Shown here in pieces: positions 34,619 to 46,655 of a DNA stretch of 64,000 nt. The position numbers were made by a program, and so were the translations under genes. Location: positions 89,841-153,840 of the forward strand of contig JAVTVY010033874.1 in assembly GCA_036873755.1 (NCBI GenBank), in the 5' to 3' direction. Numbering within the stretch: the stretch's first letter is position 1; every line of letters starts with the position of its first letter. Source of the stretch: Hanleya hanleyi (taxonomy: Eukaryota > Mollusca > Polyplacophora > Lepidopleurida > Hanleyidae). The notes beneath the pieces are model-generated. The model ran no database searches and was not told where the DNA came from. It saw only the letters and a list, made by a program, of their open reading frames with translations.

Positions 34619-37110
34619 AATGAAATTCACTATACTATTATTTCCAATTGACAAAAAAATAAAACAAATTACGTTTCCTCAAATGACCCCTAATGGTGAC
34701 ACCAGTTGTAAAATAATCCTTTCAATCTCCAGCCTATCCTCAATGATAAATATAGCCAAATTTTCTGAAATTTTTTCGATTGGTTTACCTATGCTCTCTG
34801 TTTAGTCCATTTCAGAGATGAATAAATGAAACAACAATACAAGCAGAGAATTTCCCAAAACTAGAAAGCAAGGAATCGAAGTTTGAGCAAAACAGCTTAA
34901 ATGTTTTGGAGATGATCATCGCCCGATCCACGTCTTTTAAATAATCGTGGCGGTAGAGCAAAAGCTAAATTGCTAGCGGAAGCAATTTACCACCCGAAAA
35001 ATATTACAACCATGATTGGGAGTCCTATCAACCCCAAACTACAGCTTTTCTCTGATGAAATCAACAATTTCCAATTTGCGTATTTAAATAATACGATTTA
35101 ACATTACCTGAATGACTCATTTTAGTCATCAGAAAAACCCAAAAGTCAAAGTTGCATTAATCATGAATATAACCATCACAAAGTATATCCAAGATATCAA
35201 GTATTATGTACTGAATTCAGTGTCCATGTACATTTTACTCGGATACAGTGATTATTTAATTGTCAAATACTGGTCAACACTAGAAACCCAGAGTGATACT
35301 ATCCTTGATTCAGTAAACAATTAAAGATTTATTGACACAAGCAGACACCAGACTATGTCAAATGGAGTACTCAATTAACATAGCTACTTAAGATTTCATA
35401 CCATGTGACTTTTTACCATGTACCTGTACAAGGGCAGTATAAGGCTTGGATGACCAACTCAGCAAATGTCATAAACAATATTCATGTTCAGCTGATACAT
35501 ACAATGTAACTGGGGGCATAGAATTACACGATTTAGTCAGATATCAACCAATGCATATTATCTTACATATTATCTATCTAAAATTCTGGGTGGCAAAAAA
35601 AAATTAATAATAATAAAATAAAATAAATAACAGCTCCATCCATATCGTACTTATGTTTTTTAGCCTGGAATACACTATATTCTGCCCGTTTTAATTAGTC
35701 GTCCACTTTGGAGCTTCTTTAAAATCAGTCGTTAATTCCGTATAAATTGTCTTTTTCGCATTGGGTAGGTCAAACTAATCTCCACAAAATGAACACCATT
35801 ATATAGATACTGTATTAGGCTCCATATTATCTCCATATAAAACTCCAATACAGTCGTTTCATGTAGCGGGGCTCAATCACATAGGGAGACTTCATAATGT
35901 TCTCATGTTTACTAGCACAAAAGTCAACATTGCCCTGACCGGCCATAGGGATGTGTGCGGTTTATCACTCGGCAATTTCACTGGGCATGTGATATTAGCG
36001 ACACTCTCACGGACCACCTGTTATTACTTTCTAGAGCATCACTGGCCTTTGTGACAGTAGGCATGAATACTCTATGTAATTAAGACTTGGTACATGAAAC
36101 AACTGAAATGAACTTTCATAGGGAGAAAATTACAAGGTTATTTCAAGCCTGATATATCATCGATATCATGGATAAATTGTAGTCAGTTTGTAGAGTTCAG
36201 TTTGTTTTACACGCTGGAAAACAGAAAATTCATGCAGAGTTAATTATCGATTTTTGACAAGCTCCAAAATGGACAGACTTTAATATGCAGCTGATCTCTA
36301 TTCATATGGGACAATATTCAGTTTTAATCTTTCTAGTCATGACGAACCAGACGCTTGTAATTTTAGTTGCCAAATCGTAAACTTAGGATTAATCTAGCAA
36401 TAACAAGACATTTCCCGCTCTCCGTTTATCCGTCTAGGTCATCATACACAAATTTCACGCAAATCGAACAAGCGCAATAGAAAAATACGCCCTTAAGGTT
36501 TGCATTGATGTTTGCAAAGTTGATGATGATGATCTATTGATCAAATACAAACATCAAAACCACACTAATTTCTCAGACCTGCTCTCTGTTTATCTTTCTA
36601 GGTCATCATGCACAAATTTCGCGCAAAGCGAACAAGCGCAATGGAAAAAAATAAGTCAGAAAGATTTACAATCTACAACTGATGTTTGTAAAGTTGGTGA
36701 TGATGATCTAGGCAAGATTTATCTAGACAATCTACAACGGTATCCTAAATATGGATGTTTGACATGGCGGCGGCGGAGTAGTTTCTCGGTAATACATATA
36801 CGAGCATTCACTTTTTAGAAATGCTCAAATGATGAGCAGATATATATTTTTTTTCAGCTTGCACGCAATAAACCGCAAAAGTAACCATATCACGACAAAA
36901 ATTCCTATGCATCAATTTCGGATGAGGTTTACTAAAAAAAAGAACTGGTATCAAAGATTTTACTGTGATGAATTTTATACTTGACATTTTATTTTGAGTT
37001 GTTATGTCCCTACTATATATTAGTAGCACGTATCTAATATGTATATGTATATAATCTAACGATAGAAGTATTCCGACTTGATCTGTAATCACAGAGAGAA
37101 CACTCAAATG
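34619..37110. repeat. Segment C: duplicated noncoding block
   Basis: It is collinear with segment B at about 20500-23110 and with A in parts. No gene. The last bases join the decayed finger tail of gene C, which keeps the shared TGA in CSL-stop near 37180. Confidence 0.65.
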
Positions 37111-37235
37111 TCTTCATACCAGTGTGTGTTCTCCTATGATTAAGGAGACTACTACTATTCCAAGTGGTTCTATAATTTCAAAGAGAACACTTAGAGGGCG
37201 TTTCACCAGTATGGGCTAGCATGTGCGAAACAAGA

Positions 37236-40129
37236 TTACTCCAACTTGGGAGTTCTATAATCACATAAAGAACACTTGAAAGGCTTTTTACCAGTGTGTG
37301 TTCTCATATGTCCAACAAGACTGCTGTTACTGACAGATCTATAATCACACATAGAACACCCAAAAGGTATTTCACCAGTGTGTGTTCTCATATGTCTAAC
37401 AATATTGCTGTTACTGACAGATCTATAATCACACATAGAACACCTAAAAGGCTTTTTACCATTGTGTGTTCTCATAGGTGCAACAAGATTGTTGTTACGG
37501 ACAGATCTATAATCACACATAGATCATCTAAAAGGCTTTTCACCAGTGTGTGTTCTCATATGTGTAACAAGATCGCTGTTACAGACAGATCTATAATCAC
37601 ACATAGACTATCTAAAAGGCTTTTCACCAGTGTGTGTTCTCATATGTCTAACAAGATCGCTGTTACGGGCAGATCTATAATCACACATAGAACACCTAAA
37701 ACGCTTTTCACCAGTGTGTGTTCTCATATGTACAACAAGATTGCTGTTGCAGATAGATCTATAATCACACATGGAACACCTAAATGGCTTTTCACCAGTG
37801 TGTGTTCTCATATGTCTAACAAGACCGCTGTTACAGGCAGATCTATAATCACACATATAACAGCTAAAAGGCTTTTCACCAGTGTGTGTTCTCATATGTG
37901 CAACAAGATTGCTGTTGTGGACAGATCTATAATCACACATAGAACACCTAAATGGCTTTTCACCAATGTGTGTTCTCATATGACTAACAAGATCGCTGTT
38001 ACGCACAGATCTATAATCACATATAGAACATCTAAAAGGCTTTTCACCAGTGTGTGTTCTCATATGTGCAACAAGATCGTTGTTTTGGACAGATCTATAA
38101 TCACACATAGAACACCTAAAAGGCTTTTCACCAGTGTGTGTTCTCATATGTCTAACAAGATCGCTGTTACGGATAGATCTATAATCGCACATAGAACAGC
38201 TAAAAGGCTTTTCACCAGTGTGTGTTCTCATATGTCTAACAAGATCGCTGTTACGGACAGATCTATAATCACACATAGAACACCTAAAGGGCTTTTCACC
38301 AGTGTGTGTTCTCATATGTGTAACAAGTTTGTTGTTGTGGACAGATCTATAATCACAGAGAGTACACCTAAACGGTTTTTCACCGACGATTTTTCTCGCA
38401 CGATTATCAGTAGTAATCCCGTATTTGTAGTATGTTTTTTCTCCAGTAGGCCAATATGCATAAGTCACGTCGACGTGTGTGCCAGGGCAATGTTTTTCGA
38501 CAGGCAGTGGACTCTTCAATTTTGCCCCAGTAATATCTTGGTCGACTGTGAAAGTCTTTCCCTCCGCTTGACGTCGATACAAGGTAACAGGGACTGGCGG
38601 TTTCAGGTTGCTTATATCTGGAAAAGGACACTGTATCTCGTAACCTTCAAATTTGACATTTTCTATCTAAAAATAACAAACAGAAAACAATGACATCATT
38701 AAAGTTGTGATGACGGGAATTGAATGAAGTGGTTATAGTCAGAGATCAGATGAATTAAACAATTTTATAGACAAGGATATGCAATACTTTTGATCTCTCT
38801 GCAAGTAATGTTTTCAAAATACAACTAATAAATACCTGGCAAAATCTAGTTGTATTACATTATCGCTAATCATATAAAATTAATTGAAATATATTAACTC
38901 CTGTTATGACATAATACGTATTGAACCAGAAGCGTCATATCCGACAAGTAGTAGGCACTCGCCATCCATCGATTATTTTTGCGTCCATATCAAAAGACCG
39001 CATTTACTCGACCACCATGCTCATCATTAACATCAGGGGATGGAGGAAATTTGGCTTAATGTCACACTCAATTTTGTTTCACTCATATGGTGACAGTCAG
39101 TTTGTTTGGTGGAGGAAGCCGGAGTACCCGGAGGGAACCACCGCCCGTCGGCAAGTAACTGACAAAATTTCAAACATGGTCCAGCTGGGTTCGAACCCTT
39201 GCCGGTTCAGCGGTGTGAGGCTAGCGGTCACCAGCAAAGCGCCTTAGCCCACTCAGCCACTGAGGCCCCCCTGCCCCCTCCTACAAAACAGGACGCCGAC
39301 GAATTACTTATTTTGAGCTGATCAGTCAACACAGCCGCCGAGATAGCCTAGCTAATTCCGTTTAATCCGATGAGAGGGGCGGTGTGGTTACTTCATATTT
39401 TCCGCATGAGCACTACAATAAAAGTGCGACTGAGATGCCAGGATTACGTCTTGGAATCCTCCGTATTCTACATGTAGGCTGAATGTGAGGTGCAAAGAGG
39501 GCTTTCCTGTGAAGTCGTGTGACTGCTGTTTAGTCGCCAGACGTCAATTTTCCCAACCTATAACATATCTCACCAACTCAAATGACATGTGGCATGTATA
39601 TGTATATAAACTAAAAGCTGCGATGTAGTAGTATATTGCATCCCAGCTGAAACAGAATAGAGAATCGGTCAACAGTTTATAGTACCGTACTCACGTGATC
39701 AAGACTCGCAGTTATTTTTCCTATCGTCGTGTTCGTGCACATGCCTATGCCGTCTGGGAGACTTGTTTGCTCGAGTTTGATTCCATCACCTGTATGTGAT
39801 AGGTTCTCATGTATTGCTGCTATTTGTCCATCCACTGCTTTAACCGATGACAAGGGTGTACGATATTTCCAATCAGCGTATGGCGGTTCCTGTTTTATAT
39901 GGACATTTGCCGACTGCCGATAGCCTTGATGCTCTTCCATGACTTTTTTCAAGGCTGGTGTCGTAGATTCGTCTTTTATATATTGACGCTTAATGGCGGA
40001 ATCCGCATGGCGAACCAAATGTGAGCCCACTCCATCTTCTGGACAGTCCATGAGAGGTTCAGTCTTTATTACATCAAACGATGGAAATTTTAACATATCG
40101 CTGATGAAAGAATCTGCAACACTTTCCAT
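37236..40129 (-). pseudogene. C2H2 zinc-finger gene C, multiply interrupted
   Basis: Exon 1 is 40129-39695 (145 codons, GTGAGT donor) and exon 2 starts at 38666 in phase 0. SUMO-type motifs IKTE, IKDE, IKQE, IKLE and VKFE remain, while VKAE has become VKAV. Nine complete fingers run to a TAG at 37610-37608 at the first Cys of finger 10. Finger 11 begins with TGA at 37526-37524, also at the first Cys, and has Pro in place of its first His (LVAPMRTH). An extra G near 37250 ends the last finger early. The intact start could still give a 497-residue nine-finger protein. The number of breaks favours a pseudogene. Confidence 0.75.
39037..39295 (-). mobile_element. tRNA-derived SINE in the intron of gene C
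   Basis: It is the same element as in gene B, at the same intron position, with A-box and B-box sequences still readable on the minus strand. The left target repeat (TCATTAACATCAG) is kept; the right one is lost in a small deletion. It was therefore inherited with the duplication and not inserted twice. Confidence 0.8.
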
Positions 40130-40504
40130 GATTTATTCCACAGACGGTCTTCTCTGATGTTGGGAATCGTCTCTTTCCCGTCGATCAGGGCCACAAATAT
40201 CTTTCAAAAAGAGGAATACATTCTGATTTCACTGACAGACAAGCTGAAATTCGTTTCGGGCGAAATAATACTGATCTATAGAGCTGTCTTTCTGAAATAA
40301 TATGTTTGCTTTTTGTATGTAAAAAATATTCAAATAATGTTTGATATCAAGGGAAAATTTTTCAACATAAATACATTTCTTTTATAATTAAAATGGAATT
40401 TTCGAAATCAAAATTCAGGTTTATCTTGGTGCAAATATAAAGTGAAACAGATAATAACAATGTTGCTTGTTTATAGCAAAACATATATTCAAATAATTTT
40501 TGCT
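40130..40504. other. Upstream flank of gene C
   Basis: It matches the flank of gene B for about 330 bases, including GGGCCACAAATATC before the start codon, then joins the foldback remnant of segment D. No gene. Confidence 0.5.
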
Positions 40505-40918
40505 ATACTCAAACAATACTTGCTGACAACAAAGGAGACTTCTGTACAAGCGACCCCGTCAAATTTTGCCCTGGAGACCAAGTGGGCTTGAACAGTGTGT
40601 GGCACTGTCTCGTGGAATGTGAGCGCAGAATATTGTAAACGGGTTGGCCTGCTTAAAATTCTATATTTGGTCCCACGAGCAAAATCTCAGCTCTCATTTC
40701 ATTTTGTTGTCTGCCGCAGCTGAAGTGCAAGTAAGCGTTTGTAACTACTGAAGAATATTGGTGGCATTCTAACCCGCAGGTACCATATTACGAAAGTGGG
40801 GATTTGGGACGAGTGCTTTTGATTTTCTGGTCTGTTTCCGACGTTGTTTATCTACCTCGTTGACTCATGGGGGATCACACGGCATGACTGATAGCAGATC
40901 AGAGTATTGGTTCTTGAC
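40505..40918. repeat. Partial foldback repeat at the head of segment D
   Basis: It matches 10640-11100, that is, the spacer and right arm. The left arm is missing, so the inverted structure is lost in this copy. Confidence 0.65.
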
Positions 40919-43134
40919 TATATAGACGAAAATCCTGTGACGTCATCGCTGATTGTAAACAGACTGCGCGCATCAGATTTGGGCAAAACGTTGAAAGTTT
41001 CAAGGGAGACAACTCGATTAACATGCAGATTTATAGGCAGTCGTCCCAAACCGTTATCATTTATAGTCGTGGTTTAGCGTCATATATTGAAACGAAATTT
41101 ATGGATACGATTCATTTGTCACAAAACTTAAATTCGTTTTTGTATATAATAATATTTTCATGACAAATAATGAGCAAATGAACACATTAGCAGTGAATAA
41201 ACTGAGGCTTTCAGTACGGCATATACCGACACGTTTTAAGCTATCGGGAATTTTAATTTCCATATTTCATGTCCTACGGAACTAAGTTTGAATGTGAACT
41301 TCATTATTACAAGATACCTTATCTTTTTTATGTGGCTAAAGTAATGCGACTATATATTTAGAAATAAAATTTGTACTAATGGTAAGGTACCATAATTTTT
41401 ACAAATCACAATACTTTCGTATCCGTTCTGACCAAATTGACATTTTCTGTTCATTTGCCACTTTGATCAAAAGCCATCTAGTGTTGCAATGTCACTTTTT
41501 ATAAGCTGTGACATACATCAAATATCGTTTTGAATCAAGGTCTTAGGTGTCATTTTAGCCTCTGGATATATAGGCATATATGGTCCCAACCTAAGCTTTT
41601 TATACGGAAGCCTGTCCTGGCGAATTTCGTTGCAAATCTCGACAAATCGTGTTACGCGTGTACAAGCAAACATCGCAAGAAATAGCTGAAGATAATGATA
41701 TTATTTATGAAAATAATTCATGGCATACATATTTTCAGGATCCTATAATACTGAGATGAAAATATGTATTTAGGTTTTCATTCTATGGATGCGTTTGCAA
41801 AGGAAAGTTATCAAAACCTATACTGTCGGGAAAATTTATCGCGAAAAATTCGTGTCAAATCGGCACCATCTTTTTTCATTAATATTACAGGGAAACTGCT
41901 AAAGAAACAGAAATGATGTTTTATTTCATGATCCTATAATACTAGACAAAAAATTTGTGCATTTAGATTTTTATTTTACGAAAGCCTTTTCAAGAAAATT
42001 TATCAATACCGAGAGTCGGTATCGCGGAAAATTCTTGGCGAATTGACACCATCGTTTTCGATAATTATTACAAGAAAACAGATATAGATACAGCAAAAAT
42101 ATTTATATTTTGATGATCTTATAATACTCGAGATGAAAAAATGGCAGATTTTTTATTTTATGGATGCGTTTTCATAATAAGTTACCGGTATTGAAACCAG
42201 GTGTCGGTTTTTCGCGGAAAATTCGCGGCGAATACAACCAAGCTAACTTTTCTTGTAAACGAAGAATATACAAAAACGTTTATATTTTCATGATCCTATA
42301 ATACTCGAAATGAAAACTATTTATTGGGATTTGTATTTTTTGGATGCATTTTCAATGAAAGTTATTAAAACGTCTTGTGTCGGTGTATCACAAAAAAATT
42401 CCCGTCGAATCGACACCATGCATCTTTCACGTCAAACTTCTCGTCGTGAGGTGAAAGATATATTTTTGAAACGGGTATCTGTACAGGTTTAAAAATAACT
42501 AAACAGAATAAAATATCGAAGAGATACAGGCAGAGTTATCAAGTGTTGGTTACCATCTCCGGCGTATCCCCCCGTCATATTTTCGCGGAATGTAGGCCGT
42601 GCCCACTGCCCTGTTTGCCCAGGTTTGAAGACTGCTATAATGTCAATTTACTGAGAATTTGTCATGAAAATAGTTTTTTGACCAATGTATCGCATCAATA
42701 AATTTCCTCCGATAGATGACGCTATATCACGACTATAAATGTGAGCCGTCTTAGGTCATTGCCTGTCAATTTGCAGGTTTGTCGAGTTGTCTCCCTTCAT
42801 TCGAAGAGTTTTCTGCCACAAAGTCAGTGCGCGTAACTCCGAAAGTTGGGCCCGATTGTAAACATTATCAAGCTCAACCTGTAACCATCTCGGTCATCTG
42901 CTGATACGAAAGTAATTCATACCTATATATTTTGTAAGCCCAGACCATATCTGTTTCCGAGGTATGTATGAAAACCTGTAATTGATCAGAGTTTTCGAGT
43001 CTGTTCTCCGCCGGATGAAGGCCGAACAGAATCCGGTAAAACACCGGATATCGCTCCGCGATAATGGAGACACACGATTCGCAAGCCATCTTATGGATGG
43101 CGAAGTGTACGCAAATGTATCAAGCTATGTATAT
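40919..43134. mobile_element. 2.2-kb insertion in segment D with about 180-bp internal repeats
   Basis: Segments B and C read straight across this point (TATAAATGACCC), so this block is inserted. Inverted AAGGGAGACAACTCGA copies lie near 41003 and, as complement, near 42785. The middle has four repeats of 177-189 bp marked by ATCCTATAATACT near 41740, 41929, 42112 and 42289. Each is also linked to a TTCGCGGAAAATTCGCGG-like stretch. TGACGTCA stands near the left end. The short minus-strand ORF at 42874-43089 (starts MACESCVSII) faces inward from the right end but has no recognised domain. Confidence 0.65.
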
Positions 43135-46100
43135 ATAAATGATCCTAAAACAGGGACAAACGAGTTCATTTCCAAGCAAAATCATGTCTCGGTCGAGCGC
43201 AATGTACAGCTTGCATACCTGTGTATATACGTACCTATGAGATCATAACACGTTTTGTCACGGCTTTGGGCTAACTGTAGGTTGGAAAATACACGGAGTT
43301 AGCAGAACTGTTAACCCACAAATCCTGGAATAGAATTTGCTCGCGGTAAACACTTCTACTATACAAAACGTCAACCTATTTGAGGTAATGAACACGGACT
43401 GCGGAAATTTGAGGGACCTTTGACAGAGGGGTAGTCGGGACTCGGTGTAAGATCATGGGTGTCGCCCTTGGACAGCGGGAAAGTAGGGGATGGGGAAATT
43501 TTAGATAATTGGAATTAAATAATTGAAAACGCGAAAAAGTTCATCGTAATCTGGAAAAAGAGAAAATTTTCAATTGTGTGTGAAATTCAAAGTGAAAACG
43601 TAGATCACAGTTTCTGCATATTTTATGCAGTCCACCAATGCGACGAAAAACATCCTTCTTCAGTTTTTCAAGTCCAACAAAAAAAAGAAGAAGAAGAAAT
43701 TTGCCTTGTAATAAAGAACAGGTTGGTTTACATAATAGACACTTGTGATACCGGTATGTATAAAGTCATACTGTGAACTGCTTCTGGTTATAGAGAGGCA
43801 GATGCATTTACAATTCCATCCAGTTTCTCTCTCATTTTAATGTCAGCTATTTGACCTCGTTGGCAGGTTGGTGCGCAATTTGGGACATGTGACGTGGGAA
43901 CATAGAACGACATAACGACAATTGGTGGCGATGACTTGTATTCTGTTAAATATTCTTTCCCGTATACATGAAACCCCGATAAATACAAAACAAGAATGCA
44001 ACACTAGTGATGTGACGCAAACTGTTGTTTTATGGTTAAGACAAGAATTATCTCATTCCCCTAGTTCTATATCAACATTATCACAGTTCCAAGTAATGTG
44101 TAGGACACTTAGCACACACCATAGTTTTCTATAATTGTTGAACAATTAATTTTTATAACAGCCAACTGCGGAATGCCTAAAAACTGTAAAATCGTTAAGT
44201 AAATGTAATTAAATGGAATTAATTAGCAAACTGAACTTATCTGACAAGGTTCCTAAACTGTGAACACTATCAGTTCTGTTCCAAGAGAACAATATGTCAA
44301 CTGAGTCGACTTAACATTGTCATAAACATCACATTTGACATCACAATTCACATATGTAAACATAAATGTATAAGACCACTGAACTTAAATATTAACAAAT
44401 GAAAATTTGGTAGATAAGACTGGTTTATGGCTTGGTGTGAGCGTGTTGTGGGTGATGGTACTTTCCGCCTCTCCCGTTGTTTTTCGATCTTATCTCAAGA
44501 ACGACAAAAAAACTTAAGATCTGACAGACGGGAACTCTGTAGTTTATCAAATTGGGGCAATTTTGAACCTATTTGTATAATCCACCAAGCAGGGGATCAT
44601 GGGTAAATTCGAAATGACATCCATGTCGGGTACGCGAAAGGTGATGTTTCCATTCTTTTTCCTGCTTTTCCGCCAAAAAACAAAAGCTATTTTATTTCAC
44701 ATCGAATTATTATTTACTAAATCATCGTGCAGTTTTTGAGAAAAACCATAAATAAAAACATTGAAAAATCTGTATGACCACTGGGTTCATAATTTAAAGA
44801 AAATCTAACAAGCCAAGGCACTATTTACAAAACACAATAAAGCTTTAACTAGACAAAATATCACATTAGCATGTAAGAGTGAATTAATGTAACAAAAATA
44901 TAGTCGACCAAATGGCCCAAACCTAGGCATTGAGGAATGGAAGTTGGAACAAAATATCTGAAATTGTTACAGAAGTATTCACATTTTATATGACAATGAT
45001 AATCGAGCAAATTGTTCGTTAAAAGGATAATTTTCGTTTGCAAGGGAAGTACCTTACAACCCGGAGAATACTTTGATAATTTTCTGCATACCTATTTACC
45101 ACAAGTTACAAATTCCACTAATAAAATTACCGTACTACATGTATTATTTCCTATTGACAACAAATTATGCGAACTACGTTTCCTCAAATAACCCCTAATT
45201 GTGACACCAGTTGTAGAATAATGCTTTCAATCTGTAGCCTATCCTCTGATAAATATGACCAAATTTAGTATTCATGTACAGTTCGCTGGAACAGTGATTG
45301 ACTACTGGTCAACACCAGACACTACTAGAGAAATACTATCCATGAAAGTGTAAACAATCAAACATTTATTGATACAAGCAGATACCAGGCTAGGTCAACT
45401 GGAGTACTCAATTAACATAGCTACTTAAGATTTCATACCATGTGACTTTTTACCATGTACCTGTACAACAAAATGCCGGTTGATTGATTCATTAAAAATC
45501 CGGCGCCATATTAGCCAATCAACGAACTGATTCTAACAAAAGTTTGAACGACGATCGAAAGAAATGGACACTCGTCATCAGTGCAAAGTGCAGAAGTCTA
45601 TGTTGTTCATTTACAAATCAAATTTCAAGAAAGACAATTAGGGCTCCGCGATGAATGGATATTTGACATTGGTTATACATGTAACGTAATGGAAAATGTG
45701 TCAAGATTTGTTTGGGTGTATTAATAAATCGACAATGACCTCAACTTATCCTGAAGACCGAGACTGTAAAATACCGAAATTATACGTCAGAAGCGTGAAA
45801 AGATAATGAAGATTAGAATCAAGGAAATAAGCTCGCAAGGTTTCCTGCATTTTTTTATGGATTTCTGTTTGACAGTAGCTGACCTAGTTTTCCTGAATTA
45901 TCATTTTTAGCTACATGTATACTACGAAAACAGCATTCCACTTTTCGTCTTTTCGATCTCTTCTGATCAAATTAGTTTTTGCAAGAACATGGGACAGTCC
46001 TTTGTGCTTAGCATTGGGCAAATTGTTTTCCCTGATTTACCATTGGACGAAATAATTTCCTCCATGGGGCACAGATTGTGGACGGTTGGAATTTTCTCCA

Positions 46101-46600
46101 TAATAGATAATTAAATACTTAGCTTGTTGTACACACCGACAGTCATTTTCAGTTTCCTCCAATTAGCGAGCGCCAGTCACTTTTCCTCAAAAGTTGGGCA
46201 TGATGATACAAATGTGTAGTTGGGTAATGTCATTCGTTTGGGCTAACCTAACAGAGCCGGGTATAGAAGATATCATATTTTTGAATAACATGCTATACAA
46301 GTATAAATTAGCTGTATTGAAAGTAACAAATTTTGCAGTCTCATTCTCTTTTTCGTGTTTTCTCCTATGCCTAACAAGATTACTTCTTTTGGCACATTTG
46401 TAATTGCAAAAGGAACACCCGAAAGGCGTTTGACCAGTGTGTACTCTCATACACGAAACAAGATCACTGTTGCTGGTGGATCTATGATCACACAAAGAGC
46501 ACTTGAAAGGCCAGTATATGTGTTTGCATGTGTCTGACGATAGAACTATTCCGATTGTATCTGTAATCACACAGAGAACACTCAAATGGCTTCATACCTG
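43135..46600. repeat. Segment D: duplicated noncoding block
   Basis: It is closest to segment A. It lacks the 2480-2960 and 3150-5450 parts of A, which are deleted here. The last 250 bases are the decayed finger tail of gene D, broken by a deletion near 46515 and by the shared TGA near 46657. No other gene. Confidence 0.65.
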
Positions 46601-46655
46601 TGTGTGTTCTCATATGATTAACGAGACTACTACTATTCCAACTGGTTCTATAATT

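Noticed and set aside
24283..37610. Selenocysteine at TGA codons replacing finger Cys
   Set aside because: One of the three positions is TAG, no SECIS-like structure was seen, and gene C has other damage. Nonsense mutation is simpler.
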